A stretch of DNA of 64,000 bases, taken from contig CBDUBA010000010.1 in NCBI GenBank assembly GCA_965365275.1, positions 1 through 64,000 on the forward strand. The letters are read 5' to 3'. The notes under the pieces were generated by a model. That model saw only the letters and a list, made by a program, of their open reading frames with translations, made no database searches and was not told the DNA's origin. This document shows, piece after piece, positions 44,966 to 54,456 of the stretch. The translations under genes were made by a program, and so were the position numbers. This stretch comes from JAGTVG01 sp965365275. GTDB taxonomy: Bacteria; Bacteroidota; Bacteroidia; Cytophagales; Cyclobacteriaceae. Each line of letters begins with the position of its first letter. Positions within the stretch are counted from its first letter, which is position 1.

Positions 44966-46489
44966 ATGGAGGACAATACTATGAATTCATTTGAATTTGA
45001 CATACCGGCCCACCATAAATCAATTATAAAAGTTATTGGTGTAGGTGGAGGTGGCAGCAATGCTGTCAATCATATGTACAATCAGGGAATAAAAGGGGTT
45101 GAGTTTGTTATATGCAATACGGACTTACAGGCATTACAAAGCAGCCCGGTACCTAGTAAACTTCAAATTGGAACCACACTGACCGAGGGTCTTGGTGCCG
45201 GTGCCAATCCTGAAGTTGGGAAAGATGCCGCGCTTGAAAACAAGGAAGAGATTAGAAATCTGCTCAGCGAGAACACAAAAATGGTATTTATAACAGCTGG
45301 CATGGGTGGCGGAACAGGTACCGGAGCTGCTCCTATTATTGCAAGGGTTGCCAAAGACCTTGATATTCTGACAGTGGGGATAGTGACCCAGCCCTTTAAA
45401 TTCGAAGGTAAAAAGAAGTCATTTATTGCAGATTCCGGGATAACTGAATTGAAAGAGAATTGTGATACAGTTCTTGTTATTGTCAATGATAAATTGAGAG
45501 AAATTTATGGGAACCTTCCTGTAACCAAAGCATTTGCTGAAGCTGATAATGTATTGACTACTGCCGCAAAAGGAATTGCCGAGATCATTACTGTATCAGG
45601 ATATGTTAATGTTGACTTTGAGGATGTGAAAACAGTGATGAAAGATTCAGGTGCTGCAGTTATGGGATCAGCAACGATATCCGGAGAGCAAAGGGCACTC
45701 AAAGCAGCTGAAATTGCAATTTCCTCACCCTTATTAAACAATACGGATATACTGGGCGCTAAAAAGATCTTATTATCCATAACCTCTGGTGAAGAAGCCG
45801 AGTTACAGATGGATGAACTATCCGAGATCACAGACTATATTCAGGAAAGAGCCGGCGACGAAGCGGAAGTTATATTCGGTCATGGTGTGGATCCAAACCT
45901 CGGTGATGCCATAAATGTGACGGTTATCGCTACGGGATTTGATATGCCCGCAAATAATGTTGTTTATGATGAACAAAAAAGGATCATTGACCTGGAATCC
46001 AGTAAGCAGATAAAGCTTTTTGATGAAGAATTACTGAAGTCTGAACAAAACGGGAGTCCGGCAGTTCCTGCTGAATCTGAAAACCCAACCCTGGAACGGG
46101 GGTATGCCTTTGAATCTCCTGCCAGGCGACCGGTAGAGGAGGAGGATCCTTCGCATGAGGAAGAGCTTGCCGATCTTAACTCACCGGTTGCTCAGGCTGA
46201 CCATCAAATAGACAACAATATGGTTACAGAAAGTGAGGAGTTGGATGAGAAGAAAGAAAAATTGCTTCAACAGGCTAAAGAACGATCTGAAAAACTAAAG
46301 AAAGTAAAAAATTATAATGTTAGTGAAGACGAGTACAAGGAGAAATGGGATATGCCTGCTTACCTGAGAAAAAAAGTGAAGCTTCAGGATGTGCCCCACT
46401 CCTCAGAACATGAAGTATCCAGGTATAATCTGAATGATGACAACCAGATCCTGGGCAATAACAAGTTTTTGCATGATAATGTTGATTAG
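44966..46489 (+). CDS. ftsZ: cell division GTPase FtsZ
   Basis: This 507-residue tubulin homologue has VGGGGSNAVNHM, the GTP signature GGGTGTGAAP, and the T7 loop region ending DLDILTV/NNTDILG. A long acidic linker (about 335-450) precedes a C-terminal segment, as in Bacteroidota, which is why it exceeds E. coli FtsZ (383). It is the last gene of the cluster and is followed by a strong terminator. Confidence 0.96.
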   Translation: MEDNTMNSFEFDIPAHHKSIIKVIGVGGGGSNAVNHMYNQGIKGVEFVICNTDLQALQSSPVPSKLQIGTTLTEGLGAGANPEVGKDAALENKEEIRNLLSENTKMVFITAGMGGGTGTGAAPIIARVAKDLDILTVGIVTQPFKFEGKKKSFIADSGITELKENCDTVLVIVNDKLREIYGNLPVTKAFAEADNVLTTAAKGIAEIITVSGYVNVDFEDVKTVMKDSGAAVMGSATISGEQRALKAAEIAISSPLLNNTDILGAKKILLSITSGEEAELQMDELSEITDYIQERAGDEAEVIFGHGVDPNLGDAINVTVIATGFDMPANNVVYDEQKRIIDLESSKQIKLFDEELLKSEQNGSPAVPAESENPTLERGYAFESPARRPVEEEDPSHEEELADLNSPVAQADHQIDNNMVTESEELDEKKEKLLQQAKERSEKLKKVKNYNVSEDEYKEKWDMPAYLRKKVKLQDVPHSSEHEVSRYNLNDDNQILGNNKFLHDNVD

Positions 46490-46570
46490 TGTTAATAATG
46501 TGAGGATTCATTAATATGGTGTTAATGAGTGCTTTTTATTTGGTTTTTTTATAATTCAGTATTTTTTCAT

Positions 46571-46611
46571 AAGGAACAGGGATTGTCCTCCCCCTGTTCC
46601 TTTCCTTTTTT
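46571..46611 (+). terminator. intrinsic terminator of the dcw cluster
   Basis: An 11-bp perfect stem (AAGGAACAGGG at 46571-46581 with CCCTGTTCCTT at 46592-46602) is followed by a T-rich tract, 82 bp after the ftsZ stop codon. Confidence 0.9.
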
Positions 46612-46774
46612 ATTCCCAACCTGCATTAAGACATTTTTTAAATCCAATATTCCGTTTTTATAACTTTACCTTTGGTTCCTGAGTCTCAGAATATCTGGAT
46701 ATATTTCTTTAATCATGACCCTAATGTGTATTTAAAACTTTTCTTTTCCATCCCGATTTTTAGGTGAATTTAGT

Positions 46775-46796
46775 TTAGACAGACCGGTCGGTTTAA
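46775..46796. promoter_or_regulatory. TetR-operator-like palindrome
   Basis: A 22-bp near-palindrome is centred on the perfect core GACCGGTC (46782-46789), with 9 of 11 pairs matching. It resembles operators of TetR/AcrR-type regulators. It is 203 bp upstream of the TonB receptor start; no regulator gene is in the window. Confidence 0.5.
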
Positions 46797-46905
46797 TAAA
46801 TAAATAATCTGAACCTTAGATCTGTATGAAAGTTAATTGGTGTAAGGCAGTATATTTTCTCTTTTTAATACGCCCATCTTTTCCTATCTGTTAACACTTG
46901 CAAAT

Positions 46906-46925
46906 TACATGATATTTATCATGTA
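46906..46925. promoter_or_regulatory. perfect palindrome with TGAT-N4-ATCA core
   Basis: TACATGATATTTATCATGTA has 9-bp perfect arms around TT. The core TGAT-N4-ATCA matches the layout of CRP/FNR-family half-sites. It lies 74 bp upstream of the TonB receptor start. Confidence 0.55.
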
Positions 46926-46929
46926 TTTT

Positions 46930-46950
46930 TATTTGGACTAAGTCTAAATA
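46930..46950. promoter_or_regulatory. 21-bp palindrome, metal-regulator-like, upstream of TonB receptor
   Basis: The centre TTTGGACTAAGTCTAAA (46932-46948), extended by TA on each side, pairs at 9 of 10 positions around one central A. This size and pattern are like DtxR/MntR-type operators. It lies 49 bp upstream of a FecA-like receptor, where an iron-controlled repressor would act. Confidence 0.6.
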
Positions 46951-46999
46951 AGCATTAATATTGTGCCGATAATTACATTAACTTTTTAATTTTTCAACG

Positions 47000-49459
47000 A
47001 TGAGAAAATTTTTATGCTTGACGATTTCTTTATTTCTCTTTGGGAATAAAGTATGTGCTGAAGATGGTAACCTGGAAGGAAAGATCTATGATCAAGGTTC
47101 AAATACTGGTTTACCAGGAGCGAATATTGCCATCGAGGGCCTTAATGACGGAACATTCAGTGATGGTTCCGGTTATTTTTTATTAAAGAACCTTGAGTCC
47201 GGTAAAGTTGTATTAAAGATCAGCGTAATCGGGTATGAACCAATACGGAAAGAGGTTCAAATCGAACCCGGTAAGACGAGTAGCATTGAAATTCCACTTA
47301 TAGAATCTATAAAAGTACTTGATGGTGTGGTGGTGAACCGGGTTTCACTGGTTGCCGGAACTTCTGGCGTTAAGGACATAGTTGGATCGGCCCATTACTT
47401 GTCACCTATAGAGCTTAATAAGTTCAATAATACAGATGTCAATCGCATATTGAGAAATGTACCTGGGATAATCATACAGGAAGAAGATGGTTTTGGACTC
47501 AGACCCAATATCGGGATGCGGGGAACCGGTGTCGAAAGGAGTTCAAAGATCACCCTTATGGAAGACGGAATACTAGTCGCACCTGCACCCTATGCAGCAC
47601 CCGCTGCGTATTACTTCCCGACGACCGGTAGAATGTCCGGGATAGAAATCCGAAAGGGCTCAAGCCAGATCAAATACGGTCCATATACTACCGGTGGAGC
47701 GATCAATTTCAACAGCACCCCCATCCCAAATGAATTTGATGCCAATATAAATATGTTTGGGGGTTCTTATGGTTTTTATAATGTATTTGCAAATGCCGGA
47801 GCTTCGTTTAAAAATGTGGGATTTATGGTTGAATCCTTCCTCGCAAACAGCGATGGATTTAAAGAACTGGATAATGGAGGGAATACTGGGTTCAATACCC
47901 AGGATTATCTTGCTAAATTCAGAGTAAATTCCAATCCGGATGCCAAGGTATATCAATCCTTATCTTTAAAAGTAGGCTTCTCCAAAGAGAATTCAAATGA
48001 AACCTATCTGGGCTTGACGGATGAAGATTTCAACGAGACGCCATACAGAAGGTACGCCGGTTCACAAAAGGATGAGATGATCAATGAGCAGAACCAGTGG
48101 CACATCCGGTATGCAGTTCAACCCACTAAATTCATGGATATTACAACAACAGTATACCGGAGCACTTTTGAGCGTAACTGGTATAAACTGGATAAGGTAA
48201 AGGCAAGTGATTCTACAGGGGATGTGAGTATTACCAGGATCCTGAACGATCCTGCCACATATTCTCAGGAAATGGATATAATTGAAGGGACCAGCTCAGC
48301 AGTGGATGATGCTTTATCAGTGAAAGCGAATAACAGGGCCTATTTCCTGGAAGGAGTTGAATCCATTATTGGCTTGACCTTTCCGGGTGCCAGAGCAAAC
48401 AATGAAATAGAACTGGGCATACGGCTCCATAGGGACCAGATGGATCGGTACCAGTGGGTAGATAAATATAGAATGCAGGAGGGTACCATGATGCTGACAG
48501 ATCCAGGCATTCCCGGAACGGAAAGTAATTATATCCTGGATGCTAAAGCCATTGCTTCCTTTATTCAATACACCCTGGAGATCAACAGATTTAAGATCAT
48601 CCCAGGCCTGAGGTACGAAAACATCAAGTACCATAAAGAAAATTTTGGTAAAAACGATCCGGATCGTTCAGGAGCTGATTTGTCCTATTCTGATCACCAG
48701 GTCGATATATTCATACCCGGTATTGGTATGGATTATACAATAACAGACAATATGTCCACTTTTCTCGGAATACATAAAGGATTCGCTCCTCCGGGCCTGA
48801 AGGAAGGAACCGATCCCGAGATCAGTGTTAATTATGAGGCTGGAATCAGGTATAGCTCACCTGTATTTTCGCTCCAGTCCGTATTTTATTATAATGATTA
48901 CCAGAACTTGCTTGGAGCAGATCTGGCATCCAGTGGCGGGAGCGGTTCAACAGACCAGTATAATGGAGGGGAATCAATAATATATGGTATTGAATATGAA
49001 ATGATGTATAATCCTCTGGGAAAATCGAGGACACCCTATGCCCTCCCAATCACCTTTAATTATACCTATACGAATGCCACCTTTCAGAATGATTTCGAAA
49101 GTGAGTTTGATCCCTGGGGAAGTGTTCAGACAGGCGATGAGATACCGTATATCCCGAAACACCAGTTTGCATTCAATGTTAGTTTTGAGCACCGGAAGTT
49201 TAATATTAATTACAGCTCAAAATTTGTAAGTGAGATGAGGACAGTCGCTGGTCAGGGTACACTATCTGATCCTGAAATGATTCCATCTTATTATGTGGGG
49301 GATCTATCTGCGAATGTTACGCTCAACAAGTTCATCACCCTACAGGGTAGTGTATTTAATATTTTTAACAACGTATATGCTGTATCCAGGCGACCGGCCG
49401 GATTAAGACCGGGTATGCCCCTGAGTTTCCGGGCTGGCGTTAAGGTACATATTCATTAA
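47000..49459 (+). CDS. TonB-dependent outer-membrane receptor, FecA-like (COG4772)
   Basis: This 819-residue protein has a signal peptide (about 1-20, cut near VCA), a carboxypeptidase-D-like regulatory domain (about 24-105), a plug domain and a 22-strand barrel. The plug contains MRGTGVERSSKITLMEDG and RKGSSQIKYGPYTTGGAINF, which match the ferric-dicitrate/FecA group. The barrel segment LGIHKGFAPPGLKEG is also typical. It ends with the aromatic-rich RAGVKVHIH. It imports an iron chelate or similar ligand using TonB energy. No FecI/FecR pair is nearby; control is more likely by the palindromes upstream. Confidence 0.88.
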   Translation: MRKFLCLTISLFLFGNKVCAEDGNLEGKIYDQGSNTGLPGANIAIEGLNDGTFSDGSGYFLLKNLESGKVVLKISVIGYEPIRKEVQIEPGKTSSIEIPLIESIKVLDGVVVNRVSLVAGTSGVKDIVGSAHYLSPIELNKFNNTDVNRILRNVPGIIIQEEDGFGLRPNIGMRGTGVERSSKITLMEDGILVAPAPYAAPAAYYFPTTGRMSGIEIRKGSSQIKYGPYTTGGAINFNSTPIPNEFDANINMFGGSYGFYNVFANAGASFKNVGFMVESFLANSDGFKELDNGGNTGFNTQDYLAKFRVNSNPDAKVYQSLSLKVGFSKENSNETYLGLTDEDFNETPYRRYAGSQKDEMINEQNQWHIRYAVQPTKFMDITTTVYRSTFERNWYKLDKVKASDSTGDVSITRILNDPATYSQEMDIIEGTSSAVDDALSVKANNRAYFLEGVESIIGLTFPGARANNEIELGIRLHRDQMDRYQWVDKYRMQEGTMMLTDPGIPGTESNYILDAKAIASFIQYTLEINRFKIIPGLRYENIKYHKENFGKNDPDRSGADLSYSDHQVDIFIPGIGMDYTITDNMSTFLGIHKGFAPPGLKEGTDPEISVNYEAGIRYSSPVFSLQSVFYYNDYQNLLGADLASSGGSGSTDQYNGGESIIYGIEYEMMYNPLGKSRTPYALPITFNYTYTNATFQNDFESEFDPWGSVQTGDEIPYIPKHQFAFNVSFEHRKFNINYSSKFVSEMRTVAGQGTLSDPEMIPSYYVGDLSANVTLNKFITLQGSVFNIFNNVYAVSRRPAGLRPGMPLSFRAGVKVHIH

Positions 49460-49878
49460 GAAGTTCAAGGATTCATTTTTTCCAAATCCCGGATAGTTAG
49501 CGATCTTCGGTTTAATGCTGAGCCTGATCAATACTTTCCGGATCCTTAAGGTACAGGTTAATTGATCTGTGCCTTTTTTTCTTTTGATCTGTTTAATTTA
49601 TCATTCGGCCGGTAAACCTGTATTATTCCAGTTTCTTAGAATAAAACTGAAAAATTATAATCCTGCAAAATAAGAAAATGTCCTGATAACCAATCCAATT
49701 AAATTATGGTGTTAAACCATTTACCATTATCATTAAAAAACTGTTTAGTATTGAGAATTCTAAATAAATGTCCTCTAAATTAAAATACCATAAGATTTTT
49801 GTAGGAATCCTTGTTTTTCTGCCTAATAAATCGAAAATTATCGCAATTTTTTGGACCTATCACTAAAAATAAATTTTT
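49460..49878. other. 419-bp intergenic region before the ACP gene
   Basis: It holds the TonB receptor terminator (49548-49582). The rest is AT-rich without a supported gene; the ACP promoter could not be placed. Confidence 0.6.
49548..49582 (+). terminator. intrinsic terminator after TonB receptor
   Basis: AAGGTACAG (49548-49556) pairs with CTGTGCCTT (49567-49575; one G-U pair) and is followed by a run of seven T. Confidence 0.8.
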
Positions 49879-50118
49879 ATGGAAAAGCATGAAGTACAAT
49901 CACGGGTAAAACAGGTGGTTTCCCGTGTATTAAAGATGGATGAAAGTGAAATTGCTGATGAGGCGAATTTTATCTTTGACCTGGGTGCAGATTCGATGCA
50001 AAGCCTGGAACTGGTAGCAGGATTTGAAGAAGAATTCGATATTGAAATGGACCAGGACAAAGCCCTGGAGATCCAATCCATCGATGGAGCAGTTGAATTC
50101 ATAGAAGGCTATTTATAA
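49879..50118 (+). CDS. acyl carrier protein
   Basis: This 79-residue acidic protein has the four-helix ACP pattern and the phosphopantetheine site LGADSMQSLEL with S39. The DSM motif differs from the DSL of the fatty-acid synthesis ACP. It is not next to fab genes but 49 bp upstream of an ADP-forming acyl-CoA synthetase and a DUF4954 protein. It is thus probably a second, dedicated ACP. The holo form would need a phosphopantetheinyl transferase from elsewhere. Confidence 0.92.
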   Translation: MEKHEVQSRVKQVVSRVLKMDESEIADEANFIFDLGADSMQSLELVAGFEEEFDIEMDQDKALEIQSIDGAVEFIEGYL

Positions 50119-50167
50119 TCCCTGATTCTTCAATTTTTTATTTCTTATCGATTTAAAATCAATTTTT

Positions 50168-52300
50168 ATGACATCCAGATTTGAGTTACACCAGGAAAAT
50201 CTGAAAAAGATTTTCAACCCGAAATCCGTGGCTATTGTCGGAGCTACCAAACTGAAGGGAACCGTACCCTATGATATCGTTGAAAATATTCTCAAAGCAG
50301 ATTTTAACGGCCCCCTTTATCCGGTCAGCCCGCGCGAGAGGCATATTGCCAGTGTCAAGGCCTACAAGTATGTAATAGACATAGAAGATCCGGTTGATCT
50401 GGCTATTATCGTATTTCCAAGTGCTGTAGCACATATGGCCCTTGAGCAATGTGGTCAAAAGGGTATCAAGTCAGTGATCATTATCTCAGCTGGCTATAGA
50501 GAGATTGGTGAGAAAGGTATAGAACGCGAAGCACAGATCAAACAGATTGCTGAAAAGTACGATATATCTTTTATCGGGCCAAATTGCCTGGGCGTGATCA
50601 ATACCGATCCGACCGTGAACCTGGATGCTTCCTTCGCCCGGCAAATGCCGGATCCTGGTAATATTGGTTTCCTGTCTCAGAGCGGTGCACTCTGCACAGC
50701 AGTGTTGGATTATGCCCGTGCCAAGCATATCGGGTTTTCAAAATTCATAAGTTTTGGGAATAAAGCAGATATCAGTGAGATTGACCTGATGTTTTATCTT
50801 ATGAAGGATGAGCAGACAAAGGTGATACTCATGTACCTTGAAGAAGTAAGCGATGGAAAGGCCCTTATGGATGCAGCCCGGGAAGTAATAGCACAAAGTG
50901 GTAAACCAATATTGATCATAAAATCTGGTCGTACTTCAGAGGGAGCTTCAGCAGCTGCTTCCCATACCGGTTCCCTGGCGGGTAGTGATGAGATCTGTGA
51001 TGCTGCATTTGAGCAAGCAGGCATCCTCCGTTGTGATAATATCGAGGAAATGTTCAACAAAGCCATGGCATTTGCCTATCAGCCGCCACCACAGTCAAAC
51101 CGTGTGGCAATTATCACCAATGCTGGTGGTCCGGGTGTTTTAACCACTGATGCAGCAGTCAAGGAAGGATTGGAGATAGCAAGATTTTCAGAAGAAACGA
51201 CTAAACTCCTGAAAAGACATCTGCCATCCACAGCAAATATCAAGAATCCTGTGGACGTAATTGGTGATGCCCGCGCCGACAGGTATAATGCCGCCTTGAC
51301 AGCCATTACCAATGATGACGCGGTAGATGGAATATTTGTGATCCTTACACCGCAGTCCATGACCAACATTGATGAAATAGCCGAAGAGATTGTAAAAGTT
51401 GCTAAGGAAACCGATAAACCAATTTATACCTCTTTTATGGGAGAAGCGGATGTGGCTTCCGGGATTGATATTTTACTCAGGAACAAGATCCCGCATTACA
51501 TTTTACCGGAATCCATGTGCAAGGCTTTTAAAAGCGATTATTGGTTTCATCATAAGATCAAAGGGCACCGTTTTAAACCGGTTAAAGTTGAGGATGTAAA
51601 TAAGGATACTGCAGCAAAGGTACTGGAAGGAGCAGTTCAGTCGGGGAGAACAATACTTGAAGAAGATGAAGCGGAGATCATTCTGGGCGCGTATGGACTT
51701 CCTGTTCTCAAAGGTGGGCTGGCAAAATCTGCTGAAGAGGCGATTGAAGTGGCCAAAGAAATTGGATTTCCAGTGGCTATGAAGATCATGTCGGACGACA
51801 TCATCCATAAATTTGATACTGGTGGGGTAATTCTTGATGTGGACAGTGAGGAAGATGTTTCCGCTAAATATCAGGAAATACTGGATAATGTCAAGGAAAA
51901 AGCACCCGATGCGCAAATCCGGGGGATATGGGTCACCCAGATGGCCCAAAAAGGAGAAGAGGTGATCCTGGGCATCAAAAGAGATGCAGCCTTTGGACCC
52001 GTGATCATGTTCGGACTGGGTGGTATATTTGTGGAGATTTTTAAGGATGTCAGATTCAGGGTAGCACCATTAGGAGAAACAGGTGCAAGGGAGATGATTG
52101 AAAGCATAAAGGGATATAAATTGCTTTCCGGCGCGAGGGGCAAGAATCCGGCTGATACAGATAGCCTTGTGGATTGTATTTACAGACTCTCCCAGCTTGC
52201 GGTAGACTTCCCTGAAATAAAGGAATTGGATGTTAATCCGATCATAGTATACGATGAGGGGAAAGGTTGTGCTGTTGTGGATGCAAAAATCATGTTTTAA
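50168..52300 (+). CDS. acetate/acyl-CoA ligase (ADP-forming), alpha-beta fusion
   Basis: This 710-residue enzyme links acyl-CoA hydrolysis to ATP formation, or the reverse. It has a CoA-binding Rossmann domain (about 12-140, SVAIVGATKLKGT), a succinyl-CoA-ligase-like domain with the phospho-His in ASHTGSLAGSD (H266), and a C-terminal ATP-grasp domain (about 490-710, MKIMSDDIIHKFDTGGV, DVNPIIV). Alpha and beta parts are fused; no GNAT domain is present, unlike protein acetyltransferase Pat. It lies between the ACP gene (49 bp) and DUF4954 (15 bp), so a substrate shared with the ACP is possible. Confidence 0.9.
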   Translation: MTSRFELHQENLKKIFNPKSVAIVGATKLKGTVPYDIVENILKADFNGPLYPVSPRERHIASVKAYKYVIDIEDPVDLAIIVFPSAVAHMALEQCGQKGIKSVIIISAGYREIGEKGIEREAQIKQIAEKYDISFIGPNCLGVINTDPTVNLDASFARQMPDPGNIGFLSQSGALCTAVLDYARAKHIGFSKFISFGNKADISEIDLMFYLMKDEQTKVILMYLEEVSDGKALMDAAREVIAQSGKPILIIKSGRTSEGASAAASHTGSLAGSDEICDAAFEQAGILRCDNIEEMFNKAMAFAYQPPPQSNRVAIITNAGGPGVLTTDAAVKEGLEIARFSEETTKLLKRHLPSTANIKNPVDVIGDARADRYNAALTAITNDDAVDGIFVILTPQSMTNIDEIAEEIVKVAKETDKPIYTSFMGEADVASGIDILLRNKIPHYILPESMCKAFKSDYWFHHKIKGHRFKPVKVEDVNKDTAAKVLEGAVQSGRTILEEDEAEIILGAYGLPVLKGGLAKSAEEAIEVAKEIGFPVAMKIMSDDIIHKFDTGGVILDVDSEEDVSAKYQEILDNVKEKAPDAQIRGIWVTQMAQKGEEVILGIKRDAAFGPVIMFGLGGIFVEIFKDVRFRVAPLGETGAREMIESIKGYKLLSGARGKNPADTDSLVDCIYRLSQLAVDFPEIKELDVNPIIVYDEGKGCAVVDAKIMF

Positions 52301-52315
52301 TTCAAGCGTAATCAG

Positions 52316-54298
52316 ATGGTATATCGAAAATTAACAAATGAGGAAATTTCAGGCCTTGAAAATCAGGGATGTACATCAAATAACTGGACAAGTATTGAAG
52401 TAAATGAACTGTTTGACATTAAAAACATCCATCATGTGGAATTTATCGGAACCTGCCGTCTGGGTTATGTTAACAAAATACGGATAAAATCCGGTGATAA
52501 AGAATTTCAGGGTGGATTATATCATTCTGTCATACATAATTGCACATTAGAAGATGGAGTCCTTATCAGGAATGCACACCTAATTTCAAATTATTATATT
52601 GAGTCGGATGTAATCATTGAAAACGTTAGTGAATTAGCAGTTGAAGGGGAATCTACATTCGGAAATGGGATAGAAATCGATGTCCTTAATGAAGGCGGAG
52701 GAAGAGAATTACTATTATTTGACAGCCTTTCATCCCAGCTGGCATATCTCATGGTAATATATCGCCATGATGCTGCCTTAATTCAGGCGTTAAAAAGAGG
52801 AATAGAAAAATACAGTAAGGAAAGGAAGTCCGCAATCGGAAGGATCAGTTCAGGATCAAGGATCAGTAACTGTAATACCATTCGAAATGTATTTATTGGC
52901 TCAAATGTGACCATAGAAGGAGCACAAGAGCTTAGGAATGGATCCGTAATTGGAGAAATCGGTACGACAACACTGGTGGGCAACGGCGTAATAGCAAAGG
53001 ATTTTATCATACAATCCGGTTCAATGGTAGATTCCGGGGCTTTGCTGGAGAAGACATTTGTGGGTCAGGGTGTGAAGATCGGCAAGCAGTTCTCAGCTGA
53101 GAATTCTCTTTTCTTTGCCAATTCGGAAGGATTCCACAGTGAGGCAGTCAGTGTATTTGGCGGTCCGTATACCGTAACGCATCACAGATCCACCTTATTG
53201 ATTGCGGGGATGTACTCCTTTTTTAATGCAGGAAGCGGAACCAACCAGAGCAACCACATGTACAAACTAGGCCCACTCCACCAGGGAATTGTAGAACGGG
53301 GCTCAAAAACCGGCTCATTTTCCTACATGCTCTGGCCCTGTAAGGTAGGCGCATTCAGTGTGGTGATGGGAAAACATGGAGGTAATTTTGATACATCCGA
53401 TCTGCCATTTTCCTACCTGACTGTTGAGAATGAAAAAACCTTCCTGACACCAGCTATGAACCTGATCACGGTAGGTACAAGACGTGACAGTACTAAATGG
53501 CCGAATCGTGACCGGAGAAAAGGTAAAATAAAGCTTGACCTTATTCATTTTGATCTATTGAATCCTTTCGTTATGAATAAGGTGCTGAATGGTATCGATA
53601 TACTTACAGAGCTTTATGAGAAAACGCCTAAAGAACGGGAAATCGCCAACTATAAGGGCGTAAGGATCAAAAGGTTGATGCTCAAATCCTGTAAAAAATA
53701 TTATGAAATGGCCTTATATATATTTCTGGGTGATCAGTTGCTTAGTCAGTTGGAAAAACTTGACACCCCGTATAAAATTGATTCCCTGAAAGGATTATTT
53801 ACGAATACCGGTGCAGAACCTGAGACTGAGTGGGTGGATATGGCTGGCATGATCGTGCCTGGAGATAAATTAGCTGAGGTGATTTCAGAAATAAAAACCA
53901 TGAAGGACATTGATGTTGTGATGTTGGAAAACATACTTCAATCCTTATTTGATAATTATTTGAAATATACCTGGGAATTTGCCTGTGAGGTTCTGGATAA
54001 AAGATTTGAAATCGATAGAGATAATCTGAAAAAAGATGATCTTATGGAGATAATATCGAAGTGGAAAGAAAACAGCATCCGTTTGAATAACATGATTTTA
54101 TCTGATGCCAAAAAAGAATTTGATGCAAACAGTAAAATCGGTTTTGGACTGGGAGGCGATGAATCTGTTAAAAATGCTGATTTTGAGGAGGTAAGGGGTA
54201 ATTACGAGGATAATTCTTTTGTCAAAGGATTGCACGAAGAAAATGCTGCCATCGAAGTGCGGGCTGAGGGTATGATCAAAAAACTGGAAGTATTATAA
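52316..54298 (+). CDS. DUF4954 family protein with left-handed beta-helix
   Basis: This 660-residue cytoplasmic protein has many hexapeptide-type repeats (for example about 60-120 and 185-270: VFIGSNVTIEGAQEL, TTLVGNGVIAKDFIIQSG, FVGQGVKIGKQFS), which form the left-handed beta-helix of LpxA-type acyltransferases and nucleotidyltransferases. A conserved middle part (GPYTVTHHRSTLLIAGMYSFFNAGSGTNQ) and a helical C-terminal third follow. This is the DUF4954 pattern, common in Bacteroidota; the function is unknown. Its link with an ACP and an acyl-CoA ligase suggests an acyl or sugar-nucleotide transfer role; this is inference. Confidence 0.85.
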   Translation: MVYRKLTNEEISGLENQGCTSNNWTSIEVNELFDIKNIHHVEFIGTCRLGYVNKIRIKSGDKEFQGGLYHSVIHNCTLEDGVLIRNAHLISNYYIESDVIIENVSELAVEGESTFGNGIEIDVLNEGGGRELLLFDSLSSQLAYLMVIYRHDAALIQALKRGIEKYSKERKSAIGRISSGSRISNCNTIRNVFIGSNVTIEGAQELRNGSVIGEIGTTTLVGNGVIAKDFIIQSGSMVDSGALLEKTFVGQGVKIGKQFSAENSLFFANSEGFHSEAVSVFGGPYTVTHHRSTLLIAGMYSFFNAGSGTNQSNHMYKLGPLHQGIVERGSKTGSFSYMLWPCKVGAFSVVMGKHGGNFDTSDLPFSYLTVENEKTFLTPAMNLITVGTRRDSTKWPNRDRRKGKIKLDLIHFDLLNPFVMNKVLNGIDILTELYEKTPKEREIANYKGVRIKRLMLKSCKKYYEMALYIFLGDQLLSQLEKLDTPYKIDSLKGLFTNTGAEPETEWVDMAGMIVPGDKLAEVISEIKTMKDIDVVMLENILQSLFDNYLKYTWEFACEVLDKRFEIDRDNLKKDDLMEIISKWKENSIRLNNMILSDAKKEFDANSKIGFGLGGDESVKNADFEEVRGNYEDNSFVKGLHEENAAIEVRAEGMIKKLEVL

Positions 54299-54334
54299 GA
54301 GTTCATTACTATTAAAATACAAATAACTAACGAC

Positions 54335-54436
54335 ATGGTCGATCCTGTATTTAAGAAGCTGAATATAATAACCATGAAAAGGAATCCCAGAATGGCCATG
54401 AGTAAATCCGGATTAAAAAAGTCAGGAAAGAACTAA
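54335..54436 (+). CDS. possible 33-residue basic peptide
   Basis: A short frame (MVDPVFKKLNIIT start, ending KKSGKN) lies 36 bp downstream of DUF4954 on the same strand. It has nine Lys/Arg residues and starts with ATG. No family was recognised and such a frame may arise by chance; it abuts the convergent outer-membrane gene. Confidence 0.25.
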   Translation: MVDPVFKKLNIITMKRNPRMAMSKSGLKKSGKN

Positions 54437-54456
54437 ACCCTAAATCCATACCAGCT

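Larger units (their letters stand above)
46490..46999. other. 510-bp intergenic region between ftsZ and TonB receptor
   Basis: It holds the ftsZ terminator (46571-46611) and three palindromes upstream of the receptor (46775-46796, 46906-46925, 46930-46950). No gene was seen. Confidence 0.7.
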
